A stretch of 64,000 nt of DNA, from positions 186,001 to 250,000 of the forward strand of contig NZ_CABVGX010000001.1 in NCBI RefSeq assembly GCF_902497625.1, written 5' to 3'. Shown here piece by piece: positions 17,924 to 27,058 of this stretch. A program made the translations under genes and the position numbers. The notes under the pieces were generated by a model. The model was given only the letters and a program-made list of their open reading frames with translations, was not told the origin of the DNA and did no database searches. Source of the DNA: Pseudomonas fluorescens (GTDB lineage: Bacteria > Pseudomonadota > Gammaproteobacteria > Pseudomonadales > Pseudomonadaceae). Each line of letters begins with the position of its first letter. The first letter of the stretch is position 1.

Positions 17924-20314
17924 ATGAGTTCGACCCCGGTTTCACAGCGCCATCCATTAAATCGTGCCTTGCGCGGTGCGATGTTGGGATTGATCGTCAG
18001 CAGCTACGCATTGCCATCGCTGGCGCAAACGTCGAGCGCTGACCACAGCAATCAAGTCAAGCAATGGAACATCGCGGCGGGCCCACTGGCGCCGGCGCTT
18101 GACCGCTTTGCGCGCGAGGCTGGCATCAGTCTTTCATTCGACGCGTCGAGTGTGGTGAACCGCACCACGGCTGGCGTGAACGGCACGCTCGATACGTCGG
18201 CAGCGCTGTCATCGTTGCTGCAGGGGAGCGAATTGCAAATCGAACAGCAAGGCCCCAATGCCTACCTGCTGGTCCCTCAAGCAAAAACCGCCGGCCCGCT
18301 GGAGCTCGACGCAACGGACGTCGAGGACTACCGCCTTGCCCCCCTCATCATCAATGCCAAGGTCAGGGTCAGTGCCGACGACGACGCCAACTCGGTGGTC
18401 GCCAAGGAGCTCTGGGTTGGCGGCAAGGTGGCAACCAGCATTCTCAATACACCGGCATCGGTGTCGGTGGTTACCAACAAGGAAATGGAGCAACGCAGCG
18501 TCAGCACCACGGAAGAGGCGCTGCAATACACGCCGGGCGTGGTCAGTGACTTCTATGGTACGGATGACCGCAACGACTATTTCCAGATCCGCGGCTTCCA
18601 GGCCACTACCTATCGTGACGGCTTGACCCTGAGTTCGATGCGCGGCGTACGTGAAGATCCATTCGCTTATGAGCGCATCGAGATTTTGCGTGGCGCCAAC
18701 TCCACGCTGTTTGGCCCCGCGGACCCGGGCGGTTCGGTGAATTTCGTGACCAAACAGCCGCGCTTCGAGCAATTTGGCCAAGGCTATGTAACCTACGGTT
18801 CATTTGACCATGTCGAGACAGGCATCGATGTGGGGGATGCGCTGAACGACGAGAAAACCCTGGCTGGCCGCTTTACTGCCAAAGGCCAAAACAGCGACCG
18901 CGAATACGATCACTCACAGGACGACAACCGGTTGGTGATGGGTGGCCTCACCTGGGCGCCGACGGATTACACGTCGGCCACGATGATTCTGGACTACCTG
19001 AAAACCGAAAGTTCGCCCAACAGTGGCGGTTATCCGCTGGACAAGGAATACGACCGCAGCAAGTTTTATGGTGAGCCCAGCTACAACTTCCACGATGTCG
19101 AGCGCACCAGCCTCAGCGGTAACATCACCCATGACTTCGACAACGGCTTCGTACTGCGCAGTAATCTGCGTTACAGCAAGTTGACCGATGATTTTGGCTA
19201 CGTTTACCTCAGCGACAGCGCCGCACGTGTCGGTACTACCGTTGACCGCTATATGTTTGGAACGGACAGTGAAGCCGACCAGTTCAACGGCAATCTGATG
19301 CTGCAATACGATGCCCGCTTCGAGAACATCGACAGCAGCAGCCTGATGGGCGTGGAGTACCTCGATTCGACCACCAAGGAAAGCTCGATCTACGCCCTGA
19401 CGACCCCGATTGACATTGCCAATCCCGTGTTTACCGGCGTGTCACGCTCTATCGCGCCGTATGCCGTCAACAAGCGAGACGCGACCACCAAGGCCGTATT
19501 CCTTCAGCAGAACCTGTCGTTCTACGAACGTTTCATCGTCACCGGCGGTGTGCGCAACGACTCGATGGACCTGACCAGCAAAGGCTTGCAATCCACTGAG
19601 AAAGACACCTTCTCCGAAACCTCCTACCGAGGTGCGTTGACCTACATCGTCAACGATGAGGTGTCCACCTATGTGAGCATGGTGGAATCCGTCTCGCCGC
19701 CGCAGGTTGGCGTAACACCGCAGACGGGCAGGCAGTACGAAGTGGGCGTGAAATATGCGCCGATGGGGATGGACGCACTGTTCTCCGCAGCCGTTTATGA
19801 CCTGACCCAGGAAAACGTCACCATCGCCGTGGTGCTGCCGAGCGGCATCATTGAGCAACAAACGGTGGGCGAGTCGCGCGCGCGCGGCCTCGACCTGGAG
19901 GCCAAGGCGCAGGTGACGCAGAACCTCAGCCTGATCGGTGGCTATTCCTATATGGAGTCCGAGGTATTGCGCGGTTCGCTGTACGACGGCAGCTCCCTGA
20001 AGGGTAATGAGTTCTCCACGGCACCCAAGCATTCCGCTTCGCTCTGGAGTTATTACGACGTGCCCGGCACCGACGTCAGCGTTGGCTTGGGAGCGCGCTA
20101 TGTCGGCTCTTATTACTTCGATGCAGCCAACTCCGGCAAAAGCGATGGCACCACGCTGTTCGACGCCGCCTTCAACTACGAGATCGCCAAAGGCACCGAC
20201 CTTGCGGTGAACCTCAGCAACCTGCTGGATGAGCAGCACGTGGTCGGTTCCGGCACAGCGAACTTCTACAACCCGGGTCGCGAGATTACCGCCAAAGTGA
20301 GTTACAACTGGTAA
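17924..20314 (+). CDS. TonB-dependent siderophore receptor with signalling domain
   Basis: A 796-residue outer-membrane receptor. A signal peptide (ALRGAMLGLIVSSYALPSLAQ) is followed by an STN signalling domain (about residues 45-120: WNIAAGPLAPALDRFAREAG). The plug contains SVSVVTNKEMEQR and the IEILRGANSTLFGPADPGGSVNFVTK block, followed by a 22-strand barrel. The last residues (NPGREITAKVSYNW) end in an aromatic residue for BAM recognition. GGAG sits 7 bases before the ATG. With the adjoining sigma and anti-sigma genes it forms a cell-surface signalling system. The barrel resembles ferrichrome/ferrioxamine (FiuA/FoxA-like) receptors, so a hydroxamate siderophore is my guess; not certain. 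Confidence 0.9.
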   Translation: MSSTPVSQRHPLNRALRGAMLGLIVSSYALPSLAQTSSADHSNQVKQWNIAAGPLAPALDRFAREAGISLSFDASSVVNRTTAGVNGTLDTSAALSSLLQGSELQIEQQGPNAYLLVPQAKTAGPLELDATDVEDYRLAPLIINAKVRVSADDDANSVVAKELWVGGKVATSILNTPASVSVVTNKEMEQRSVSTTEEALQYTPGVVSDFYGTDDRNDYFQIRGFQATTYRDGLTLSSMRGVREDPFAYERIEILRGANSTLFGPADPGGSVNFVTKQPRFEQFGQGYVTYGSFDHVETGIDVGDALNDEKTLAGRFTAKGQNSDREYDHSQDDNRLVMGGLTWAPTDYTSATMILDYLKTESSPNSGGYPLDKEYDRSKFYGEPSYNFHDVERTSLSGNITHDFDNGFVLRSNLRYSKLTDDFGYVYLSDSAARVGTTVDRYMFGTDSEADQFNGNLMLQYDARFENIDSSSLMGVEYLDSTTKESSIYALTTPIDIANPVFTGVSRSIAPYAVNKRDATTKAVFLQQNLSFYERFIVTGGVRNDSMDLTSKGLQSTEKDTFSETSYRGALTYIVNDEVSTYVSMVESVSPPQVGVTPQTGRQYEVGVKYAPMGMDALFSAAVYDLTQENVTIAVVLPSGIIEQQTVGESRARGLDLEAKAQVTQNLSLIGGYSYMESEVLRGSLYDGSSLKGNEFSTAPKHSASLWSYYDVPGTDVSVGLGARYVGSYYFDAANSGKSDGTTLFDAAFNYEIAKGTDLAVNLSNLLDEQHVVGSGTANFYNPGREITAKVSYNW

Positions 20315-20346
20315 GCAGGCGAGTAAGCCTTTTTCCATAGGAGGCG

Positions 20347-20368
20347 GTGCCCGCTTGACCGCGGGCAC
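20347..20368. terminator. Hairpin after the receptor gene
   Basis: Perfect 8-bp stem GTGCCCGC / GCGGGCAC with a 6-base loop, 32 bases after the receptor stop. No T-run follows, so it may stabilise the 3' end more than terminate. The rest of 20315-20614 shows no gene. Confidence 0.45.
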
Positions 20369-20614
20369 TGTCAACTTGGCCATCAATCGGCAAGGTGAAA
20401 GAAAAGGTGTGCGATGTTCATCGTTATGCGCCCGTTGTTTCTGTTGAAAATGCCTATAAGGCTCTCATCAGTGGCGCCGGATTGAGCGCGAAGATGGGCA
20501 TTGCGCGACCGGTTTTGTCCGCCGCCACGGCGACCTCCCGGACCGCTCCTGGCGAATAAGCGTTTCGTCGACTTTGCCCAGACTGCTGGTTCTTCAACAG
20601 ACCGTCAGAAGAAG

Positions 20615-21640
20615 TTAATTTTTCACCCTCGGTAGCATCACCACAAACTCGCTTCCTTTACCGTCACCCTCGCTCATGCCTGTCACTGTGCCGCCATGGG
20701 CTTCGACCAACTCCCGTACCACCGTCAGACCAATGCCAAGGCCCGCGCCGTTGTAGCCGACGGCATGCACATCCTGGACAAATGGCTCGAAGATAAACGG
20801 CAGCGCCTGTGCGGAAATACCGATGCCGTTATCGCGGATGCTTATCTGTAGCAGATCGGGTTGCGCTGTCACCGAAACCATGACACTGCCGCCAGCCGGC
20901 GTGTACTTCGCCGCGTTGCCCAGCAGGTTACCGAGAATCTGCGTGAGACGTACTGCATCACCGTTGATTGTAAGCGGGCACTCTGGCAGTTCGGCGGTGA
21001 AGTGCAAATGCCGAGAAGTCATCAACAGGCTGCACACTTCAATGGCTTGATGGATGATCTGTACCATGTCGACATCGCGGCAATTCAATCGCAACTTGCC
21101 GGTACTGGCACGGGAGACGTCGAGCAAGTCGTCCACCAACCGAGACATGTGTTGCACCTGACCTTCAATCAGCGCCTGCATTCTCGGCAGTTCTTCACTG
21201 GGCACCCGCACCAGCCGGCCGGCGATCATGCTGATGGGCGTCAGCGGGTTGCGCAGTTCATGGGCGACCATCGTCAGGATGTTTCGTTGTTGTTTTAGGC
21301 TATGCTCGGCCGAGGCTTGCAAGTGCTGCGCACTGAGGGCAGCCATGATCAATTGTTCGTTGGCTTCGCGCATCTCCAGGTAGCGCTGCTGCTCCTCAGC
21401 GGAGCGCTGCGGTTTCTCCGCATCCGACTGCGCCAACAAAATCGCCAGGACCAATTGCTGATTGGCCTCGATCAGTTGCTCGAGCTGCTGGTTATGGGCG
21501 AGCTGGGTGTTGGCGACGTTCAGTTCCTGATTCAGCGCGGCCAGCACCGCGCGCGCCTCGACGGTTTTCTGGCCAAGCAGGAACAACTCGCGAGCGGCTG
21601 AAGCCATCGCCAGTTCGTTCTTGGCCATGGCCTCATTCAT
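20615..21640 (-). CDS. Soluble sensor histidine kinase
   Basis: A 341-residue kinase without membrane helices. Residues 1-115 form a long coiled-coil-like N-terminus rich in Gln, Leu and Glu. The phosphoacceptor segment is MVAHELRNPLTPIS, with the HELRNP box. ATP-binding motifs are ILGNLLGNAAKYT (N box), IRDNGIGIS (G1) and GAGLGIGLTVVRELVEAHGG (G2). There is no receiver domain. It starts 9 bases after the KaiC-like gene stop with a GAGAAAAAG ribosome site, so it is the third gene of that operon. It is likely the output or input partner of the KaiC-like protein; no response regulator gene is adjacent. Confidence 0.85.
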   Translation of the reverse strand: MNEAMAKNELAMASAARELFLLGQKTVEARAVLAALNQELNVANTQLAHNQQLEQLIEANQQLVLAILLAQSDAEKPQRSAEEQQRYLEMREANEQLIMAALSAQHLQASAEHSLKQQRNILTMVAHELRNPLTPISMIAGRLVRVPSEELPRMQALIEGQVQHMSRLVDDLLDVSRASTGKLRLNCRDVDMVQIIHQAIEVCSLLMTSRHLHFTAELPECPLTINGDAVRLTQILGNLLGNAAKYTPAGGSVMVSVTAQPDLLQISIRDNGIGISAQALPFIFEPFVQDVHAVGYNGAGLGIGLTVVRELVEAHGGTVTGMSEGDGKGSEFVVMLPRVKN

Positions 21641-21649
21641 GACTTTTTC

Positions 21650-23110
21650 TCATCCATTGTCATTGCCCAGACGCTGCCGGGTAGGGCGGCCTCCGAGCAG
21701 ACCTTCCTGGTCCGGTAACATGTCGCCGATTTGCAAACCGTTATCGTCGATGCGGTACAGGCGCAACTCATCGGAGTGAGCGCTGGCCCGGACTTTTACC
21801 ACGGCCAAAATGCGCAACAGGCGGCTCTGCACTTCGATATAGCGCTGGACGATAATCGCATCGGTGAGAAATGCCGTGCCGTAAGGGCTGAAGCGCAGGT
21901 CGGTATAGCGGTCTTCCAGCTCCGAGGTCAGCAACACGCTGGCGCCGACGCTGGTGAGGGCGGTGACCATACGCGATAGTGATTCACGGAAATCTTCGCG
22001 GAAGGTCGGCGCCAGCGCCAGTTCGAAGCCCGACAAAGAGTCGATCACCACGCGGGTGGCCTTCAGCCGTGTGATCTCACTCAACAGCAACTGCACGATC
22101 TCGTCAATGGACAGGTCCGGTGCGCGGCTATCTACCAGGCCCACCTGACCACTCTGTATCAGGCCCGCGAGGGTGGCGTTCTGGGAATGATTAGGCCGTT
22201 GTTCGAATACCGCGATCACACCGGTTTCGCCATTGCGCGCACCTTCTGCAAGGAAGGTCGCGGCCAGAATGCTTTTACCTGAGCCCGACGGTCCGGCCAC
22301 CAGTAACGAGTAACCACGGGGCAGGCCTCCACCGAGCATTTCATCAAGTTGTGGCACGCCCATCTTCAGACGCTTGATCGGGAATTCCAACGGCGCTTCA
22401 ACCGGGTTGAGTGCTGCTGGCGCAAAGACCTTGATCCCCGAGGTGGCGATGCGAAAGGTGTGCAGCCCGGGCAGAGTCGGTTGGCCGCGCATCTTCATGA
22501 TTTCCATCTTGCGCACCATCGAGTTGCGCTGAACGCTCTGGCGCAGCCAGATGAGGCCATCGGCCACAGTGAAAATCGGGTTGGTGTCGGTTTCTGTGAA
22601 ATATTCGCCAATCAGGAAGGTCGTCGCCTGCCAAGTGGTCATCAACATGCCCAGCTGTTGAACGAACTGCGGTAGGTTGTTGTTCGGGTTGTCCTGGGTC
22701 TGGCTGGCCAGCACCACCGAACGGAACGAGTCGACGAACACGAGCGCCGGGGAATGCGTCTCCACTTCGCTGACAATGCGCCGCAGCACTTCGTCCAGAT
22801 TCCCGGCCAGCGTGTCGGCGGCCAGGTTGATATAGCGGATCGAATGGTTGATCGCTCCGCTGTCGAAAAAGTCGAATTGCTGCTGGTAGCGCAGCATCTT
22901 CAGCGGCGGCTCACCCAGCACGGTAAAGAACAACGCCGGACGTTCGGGCGTTGCCAGGGCGAACATCATTTGATGTGCCAGAGTGGTTTTGCCGCAGCCA
23001 GGCGGGCCAGCGATTAGGTTGAACGAAAACTCTGGCAAACCTCCGCCCAGCACCTCGTCCAGTCCTGGCACGCCGGTGGCCAGACGGTTGATAGTCACTT
23101 TGGTGCTCAT
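21650..23110 (-). CDS. KaiC-like double-domain ATPase
   Basis: A 486-residue RecA-superfamily ATPase with two tandem KaiC domains. Walker A of the first is GPPGCGKTT with the KaiC entry GVPGLDEVLGGGLPEFSFNLIAG. The second has GVPQLDEMLGGGLPRGYSLLVAGPSGSGKS. Walker B-like ends are LVFVDSFRSVV and RVVIDSLSGFE. Length and arrangement match cyanobacterial KaiC, but the C-terminal tail that binds KaiA is not recognisable and no kaiA or kaiB gene is near. I chose the ATG at 23110, 18 codons inside the longest frame. It overlaps the upstream small gene by 4 bases. Signal transduction rather than a clock is likely. Confidence 0.88.
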   Translation of the reverse strand: MSTKVTINRLATGVPGLDEVLGGGLPEFSFNLIAGPPGCGKTTLAHQMMFALATPERPALFFTVLGEPPLKMLRYQQQFDFFDSGAINHSIRYINLAADTLAGNLDEVLRRIVSEVETHSPALVFVDSFRSVVLASQTQDNPNNNLPQFVQQLGMLMTTWQATTFLIGEYFTETDTNPIFTVADGLIWLRQSVQRNSMVRKMEIMKMRGQPTLPGLHTFRIATSGIKVFAPAALNPVEAPLEFPIKRLKMGVPQLDEMLGGGLPRGYSLLVAGPSGSGKSILAATFLAEGARNGETGVIAVFEQRPNHSQNATLAGLIQSGQVGLVDSRAPDLSIDEIVQLLLSEITRLKATRVVIDSLSGFELALAPTFREDFRESLSRMVTALTSVGASVLLTSELEDRYTDLRFSPYGTAFLTDAIIVQRYIEVQSRLLRILAVVKVRASAHSDELRLYRIDDNGLQIGDMLPDQEGLLGGRPTRQRLGNDNG

Positions 23111-23541
23111 GGCGAAGTTTCCTGCGAAGGGGTGTCGCTCAAAGAAGGGGCCCACACGCCACACAGCAAGCGGGCGGTGAGTGATGGCCCGATCAGCGTG
23201 GTCAGCAACTCGTAAAAGGTCATCAGCAACGTTTCACCGAAAAACAACGCATCGGCTTCGCTTTGCTCAACGATTACGGACTTGAGGACAATCAGATCCA
23301 ATGAGGCCTGCACACTGTCATAGGTACCGGCCAAGCGCGGATGGTGGGAGGCACACAGTTGAAGGCTGCGGCGATAAAGCGCGGCAACTCCTTGCTGGCC
23401 AATGATGGGCGTGAGGGCTGCGTCCATTTCCTGCAGTAATGAAGCGATCGCTTGTGCGACTGTTGCAATGTCAGCGTTAGGGCCAACACGGTGCGTCAGA
23501 GAAGCTACGATCTGACGGCTCTCTTCGCTTAGCGTGGACAT
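23107..23541 (-). CDS. Small helical protein of the KaiC operon
   Basis: A 144-residue protein, first gene of the operon, whose stop overlaps the KaiC-like start by 4 bases (ATGA). It is predicted by eye to be all helical and acidic to neutral (MSTLSEESRQIVASL ... AQAIASLLQEMDAALTPIIG). It has a hydrophobic helical segment, LLMTFYELLTTLIGPSLTARLL, and no signal peptide. It is not KaiB: it is too long and lacks a thioredoxin-like pattern. I do not recognise the family. Coupled translation with the ATPase suggests a direct partner. The ATG at 23541 is chosen because the longer frame reads through promoter-like DNA. Confidence 0.7.
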   Translation of the reverse strand: MSTLSEESRQIVASLTHRVGPNADIATVAQAIASLLQEMDAALTPIIGQQGVAALYRRSLQLCASHHPRLAGTYDSVQASLDLIVLKSVIVEQSEADALFFGETLLMTFYELLTTLIGPSLTARLLCGVWAPSLSDTPSQETSP

Positions 23542-24362
23542 GGCTAACTGATATCTGAAAAGACAGGTAGTGATACTACACCCTATAGCTGTCACCCGAG
23601 ACTTAATTGGAAGCCGCCTTGGAGTCACTGTCATTCTTGGCTTGATATTGGCCAAGGCGTACATCTGTCTATCATGCCCACTCCCGGTAGGCTGGTCCCT
23701 TCGCGGCAGGCAGCAATTAGCCTTAAGCTGGCGAAGTGAGCGAATTGACTTTGCCTGTCATCCGGAACAAGCCCTCATAGTTCAGCAAATCCATCTAACC
23801 ACTTGAGAGTGTTACACCATGATACCGGTGGAAAAGCTGACGAAATGGCACGAAAGCTGAAGGCTTAATCAGCTCATCATTAGCTTTGAGTCTTGCCATG
23901 CAGCGCAACTTGAATGCGACCGAGTAAACGCTTTTGTCCACGCAGCGGATTGCGTGAAGAAGACGCTAGGTATCAACCCATGGCAGGGCTTGATGATGTT
24001 CAGAAAGCATTGTCAACGAGCAGGTCATGACCGCTTTCGGCCGTTTTCTAACTGACGCGAGGGGCAGAAAACGGCCAAAAAGCAGACGTTTGTGAGCGAC
24101 CGTATCCAGATAGATGCGCTTTTCGCAAAAGGCCGCTAAATCGGCCAGAAAGGGTCGTTCAATCCCTAGTTGCTCGCGCTCGACACGGATTTTCGTAGTG
24201 GACGTTAAAATCTAAACTCATTTTTTCCCACCCCACTTATGTTCTTTCAACTGTTCGGTAATTTCCGTGACCTTTGGCCTTTGGTCGGAACCCGCCTGAG
24301 TATGAGATCGGTCGACACCGCTGCCCGGTGCTACTAACCTCTTAACTGCCTGGAGAATAACC
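23542..24362. other. Intergenic region at the left edge of the accessory block
   Basis: I see no convincing gene in these 821 bases. The clearest structure is an 11-bp perfect inverted repeat GGCCGTTTTCT / AGAAAACGGCC (24039-24049 and 24066-24076). It resembles the degenerate repeated GGCCG-type sequences scattered in pseudomonad genomes. G+C content falls along this stretch towards the accessory block. No tRNA or attachment site could be identified. Confidence 0.4.
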
Positions 24363-24656
24363 TTGACGCTTGACACGAACCAACGGCGCCGTATTGCCGT
24401 AGACGATGCACAAAAATTTCTAGCGAAACTACCGGCAAACATTCAAACCATTGTTGAGCGTCTTCCGTTCGGTGCGCGATGGATGCTCGCTGCGACCATC
24501 AGTGAGGTGCACTCCAAGCGCGATGTCTATACCACTGGCATTGCTATAGGAATGATTACTGGCGCCTCCGCACGAGATGAAATCACCAGCGAGCAGATGG
24601 AGACTCTCGCTCTGTACGGCGGGAACATTTGTCCTGATCCGTTGATCGGCAGATAA
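24363..24656 (+). CDS. Hypothetical protein, 97 residues
   Basis: A small protein starting at TTG with GGAG 7 bases upstream; no ATG lies near. The sequence (LTLDTNQRRRIAVDDAQKF ... GARWMLAATISEVHSKRD) has a helical middle and the motif GIAIGMITGASARDEIT. It shows no signal peptide and no recognised domain. A terminator with nested inverted repeats follows (24684-24709), so it seems to be its own transcription unit. It is the first gene of the less G+C-rich block, followed by the integrase-like gene. Function unknown. Confidence 0.55.
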   Translation: MTLDTNQRRRIAVDDAQKFLAKLPANIQTIVERLPFGARWMLAATISEVHSKRDVYTTGIAIGMITGASARDEITSEQMETLALYGGNICPDPLIGR

Positions 24657-24683
24657 TTTTCCGTGAACGTCAGAGACGCTATT

Positions 24684-24709
24684 AAGGCCGGACTATCCCT
24701 GGCCTTTTT
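24684..24709 (+). terminator. Terminator with nested inverted repeats
   Basis: AAGGCC / GGCCTT stem with an 11-base loop followed by TTTTT. It lies inside an outer pair ACGTCAG (24667-24673) and CTGACGT (24711-24717). The inner stem with T-run is a normal rho-independent terminator; the outer arms would extend it into a longer rod. Confidence 0.7.
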
Positions 24710-24759
24710 CCTGACGTACTATGTCAGGATTGATGGTTAATTAGCGTTTAGAGTTCGAC

Positions 24760-25422
24760 ATGCCGAAGGCGATTGTTGTTGAAGATGAACAGCTTGAGCA
24801 TGCTGTTCGAGTTGCGAAAGTAAGCAGCCCTGAGAACGGCAGTCGCGACGCGGCGCTTTTGCTCACCTGCTTTGGGACTGGCATGACGGTGACAGAGATA
24901 TGTCGGCTGCGCGTGAGCGACTATCTCGCCGAATCTGGTTCGATCCAAATCGACTCTGAGGTAAGAGCAGAGGTTGCCTATAATCATCGATCGAGACCAT
25001 TGTGCTGGACCAGTAAGAAGCTGACTAATGCTATAGACGTCCACCTAGCGGAGCGGCTTGCACGCGGCCATGGAGTTTCAAATAGATCAATGGCGTTTCG
25101 TGGCCTGGATTCTGATTCACCATTGTTCGTCTCCGGGCGAACTGGCGAAGGATTGAAGATCAGTGCGCAGCGGCGGGACGGCAAAACTTATTACAGCGCG
25201 AACCAGCTCAGCCGTTTGTATACGCGCTTGTTCTGCCTTGCCGGGATCGAAGGAGCCAGTGCGCAATCAGGGCGGCGAACTCTCGCGGTCAAGCTCAAGC
25301 GTCGTGGCATCGACCTCAGGCACATCAGCGAGATATTGGGCATCGAAAGCCTGGAAGCGGTTAAAAAACTCTGCGCGGGCGATCCTGCGCGTTTGGGTGA
25401 CATAGTTCGGAGAATTATCTGA
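24760..25422 (+). CDS. Degenerate tyrosine-recombinase-like protein
   Basis: A 220-residue protein with the outline of a phage-integrase catalytic domain but without an N-terminal arm-binding domain. The first-arginine block reads TCFGTGMTVTEICRLRVSDY, where the catalytic Arg of GLR is a Thr. The HxxR block is AQSGRRTLAVKLKRRGIDL, keeping only the second Arg. The later LGH is LGI, and the nucleophile region reads KKLCAGD without tyrosine. The fold therefore looks kept while most catalytic residues are lost, so strand exchange is unlikely. Binding of DNA as a regulator or accessory factor is possible. It precedes the Septu pair by about 200 bases. Confidence 0.65.
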   Translation: MPKAIVVEDEQLEHAVRVAKVSSPENGSRDAALLLTCFGTGMTVTEICRLRVSDYLAESGSIQIDSEVRAEVAYNHRSRPLCWTSKKLTNAIDVHLAERLARGHGVSNRSMAFRGLDSDSPLFVSGRTGEGLKISAQRRDGKTYYSANQLSRLYTRLFCLAGIEGASAQSGRRTLAVKLKRRGIDLRHISEILGIESLEAVKKLCAGDPARLGDIVRRII

Positions 25423-25624
25423 TGAAAGTCCCGCGGCTGATGCAGGATGAGTTCAACGCTGTATTCTAGCGGCGTGGCTGGACCTGCAAAACCCTCGTTG
25501 TGGACTCGAAGATGTCCGAAGGGTGGATGAGCGAAATCATATAAAACTCGCTCGTGATGATGGCGGGCGCGGGTGGCGAAACAGAGGTCATGCCGATGAT
25601 GCGCAAATTGAAGAAGGTCGGATA

Positions 25625-27058
25625 ATGCACCTGAAAAGACTCACACTGAATAACTTCCGCTGCTACGAGAATCTCGAGCTGGATCTCCATCCCCGGCTGA
25701 CTGTTATCGTCGGTAAAAACGGCGGAGGCAAAACCGCAATCCTCGATGCAATAGCTGTGGGTCTTTCGCCGGTTCTGCGTTATCTCTCTTCTGCTAATCA
25801 GCGGTTGACAGGTAAGGGAATAAAAGATACCGATTTTCGTATTGAGCCCTGGGCAAATGGGCGGTGGGGCACTTGCGACTATTCGCAGATTATCGTTGAA
25901 ACAACAAAGAATCTGAAATGGGATGCTTGGAAAGCGTCAGTTAGAGGCAAGTCACCCAAGACCAAAGTCGGCGAAACCGAACTAGCTCATGCCATGGGGC
26001 GTATCACAGAAAGTTTTAGGAGTCAGCAGCCCGAGCTAGTACCTGTTTTTGCTTATTACGGAGCCCAGAGGGGATATATTGATATTCCTCAACGGCTACG
26101 GGCAGGCAAGCAAAACTATGGCCATCCAACCTCGGCCTTAATTGATGCGCTGGATGCTAAAAGCGATTTTCGCGAAATGCTCCAATGGTTCGACCTTGAG
26201 GAATCTGCGGAGCTTCGAGCGAACAAAGGCTCTAGAGCAGATGAGTATGAAGAAAGCCTAGCTCTTAATGCAGTTAGGATCGCCATTGATCAAGTGTTGG
26301 GTGGCGACTATAGCAACCCACGTTTCAATAGAGAGCACAGGTTCGTGGTTGATGCTGAGCACGGGCCGACACCTCTTCAGGTCAGCCAATTGAGTCAGGG
26401 CTATCAGAGCATGCTGGCCTTGGCTATGGACTTTGCTCGGAGACTGGCCATTGGTAATGGCCAATTTGGTCATCGTCTGCAATTACCTGCAGATGAACTA
26501 AACGAGACAGCGATAACTTTTTTTGACGAGTTAAAGCAACTTAATCCACTGTGGTTTGGAGAGCTTGATAGCGTATTACATTTACCGTCTTTTGGGGCAC
26601 CTTCATTGTTAGCTCCCGGTGTCATGCTGATTGACGAATTAGATTTGCACCTTCATCCAGCTTGGCAGCAACGAGTGCTTGATGATCTCTTGCGCTCTTT
26701 CCCTATGACTCAGTTTATTGTCACGACGCATAGCCCGCAGGTGTTGACGACCGTGCCTTCAGAGAGTATCCGCATTCTGAAAGACAACAAAGTGTATTCC
26801 GCGCCACCAGGCACCGAAGGATCGGAGCCGGAGCGCATGCTTAGACAGGTGCTTGGCCTTGAGGAGGTGCGTCCACCATCCAGTCTTGCAACTCAGGAGC
26901 TGAATGAATATCTGTTAATGGTAGATAGAGACCAGTGGGACAGCTCGCGAGCCCAAGAACTGCGCAAAAAGCTGGAAGAGCGCTATCAGGGGCAGGAACC
27001 AGCGCTGCTGGATGCTGATCTTCAGATCGAGAACCGCAAGTGGGAGCTGGGTGCGTGA
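25625..27058 (+). CDS. ptuA: Septu-type ATPase PtuA
   Basis: A 477-residue SMC/RecF-like AAA ATPase, the first half of an ATPase-HNH antiphage pair. The N-terminus MHLKRLTLNNFRCYENLEL leads into Walker A GKNGGGKT (residues 30-37). The ABC-like signature region is QLSQGYQSMLALAMD, Walker B is VMLIDELDLHLHP, and the switch histidine is in TTHSPQVLT. The last 60 residues form a charged helical tail. I use the ATG at 25625 because AAGG lies 8 bases before it and the domain starts there. The HNH gene overlaps its stop by 4 bases. In Septu systems the ATPase senses infection and controls the nuclease. The pair is not preceded by a reverse transcriptase, so it is not a retron. Confidence 0.85.
   Translation: MHLKRLTLNNFRCYENLELDLHPRLTVIVGKNGGGKTAILDAIAVGLSPVLRYLSSANQRLTGKGIKDTDFRIEPWANGRWGTCDYSQIIVETTKNLKWDAWKASVRGKSPKTKVGETELAHAMGRITESFRSQQPELVPVFAYYGAQRGYIDIPQRLRAGKQNYGHPTSALIDALDAKSDFREMLQWFDLEESAELRANKGSRADEYEESLALNAVRIAIDQVLGGDYSNPRFNREHRFVVDAEHGPTPLQVSQLSQGYQSMLALAMDFARRLAIGNGQFGHRLQLPADELNETAITFFDELKQLNPLWFGELDSVLHLPSFGAPSLLAPGVMLIDELDLHLHPAWQQRVLDDLLRSFPMTQFIVTTHSPQVLTTVPSESIRILKDNKVYSAPPGTEGSEPERMLRQVLGLEEVRPPSSLATQELNEYLLMVDRDQWDSSRAQELRKKLEERYQGQEPALLDADLQIENRKWELGA

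Noticed and set aside
23107..23541. KaiB identity for the small gene of the KaiC operon.
   Set aside because: It is about 144 residues and helical, while KaiB is about 100 residues with a thioredoxin-like pattern.
24656..25625. Possible retron RNA before the ATPase-HNH pair.
   Set aside because: Retron Septu forms need a reverse transcriptase gene, and none is in the window. The nested hairpin at 24667-24717 is explained as a terminator.
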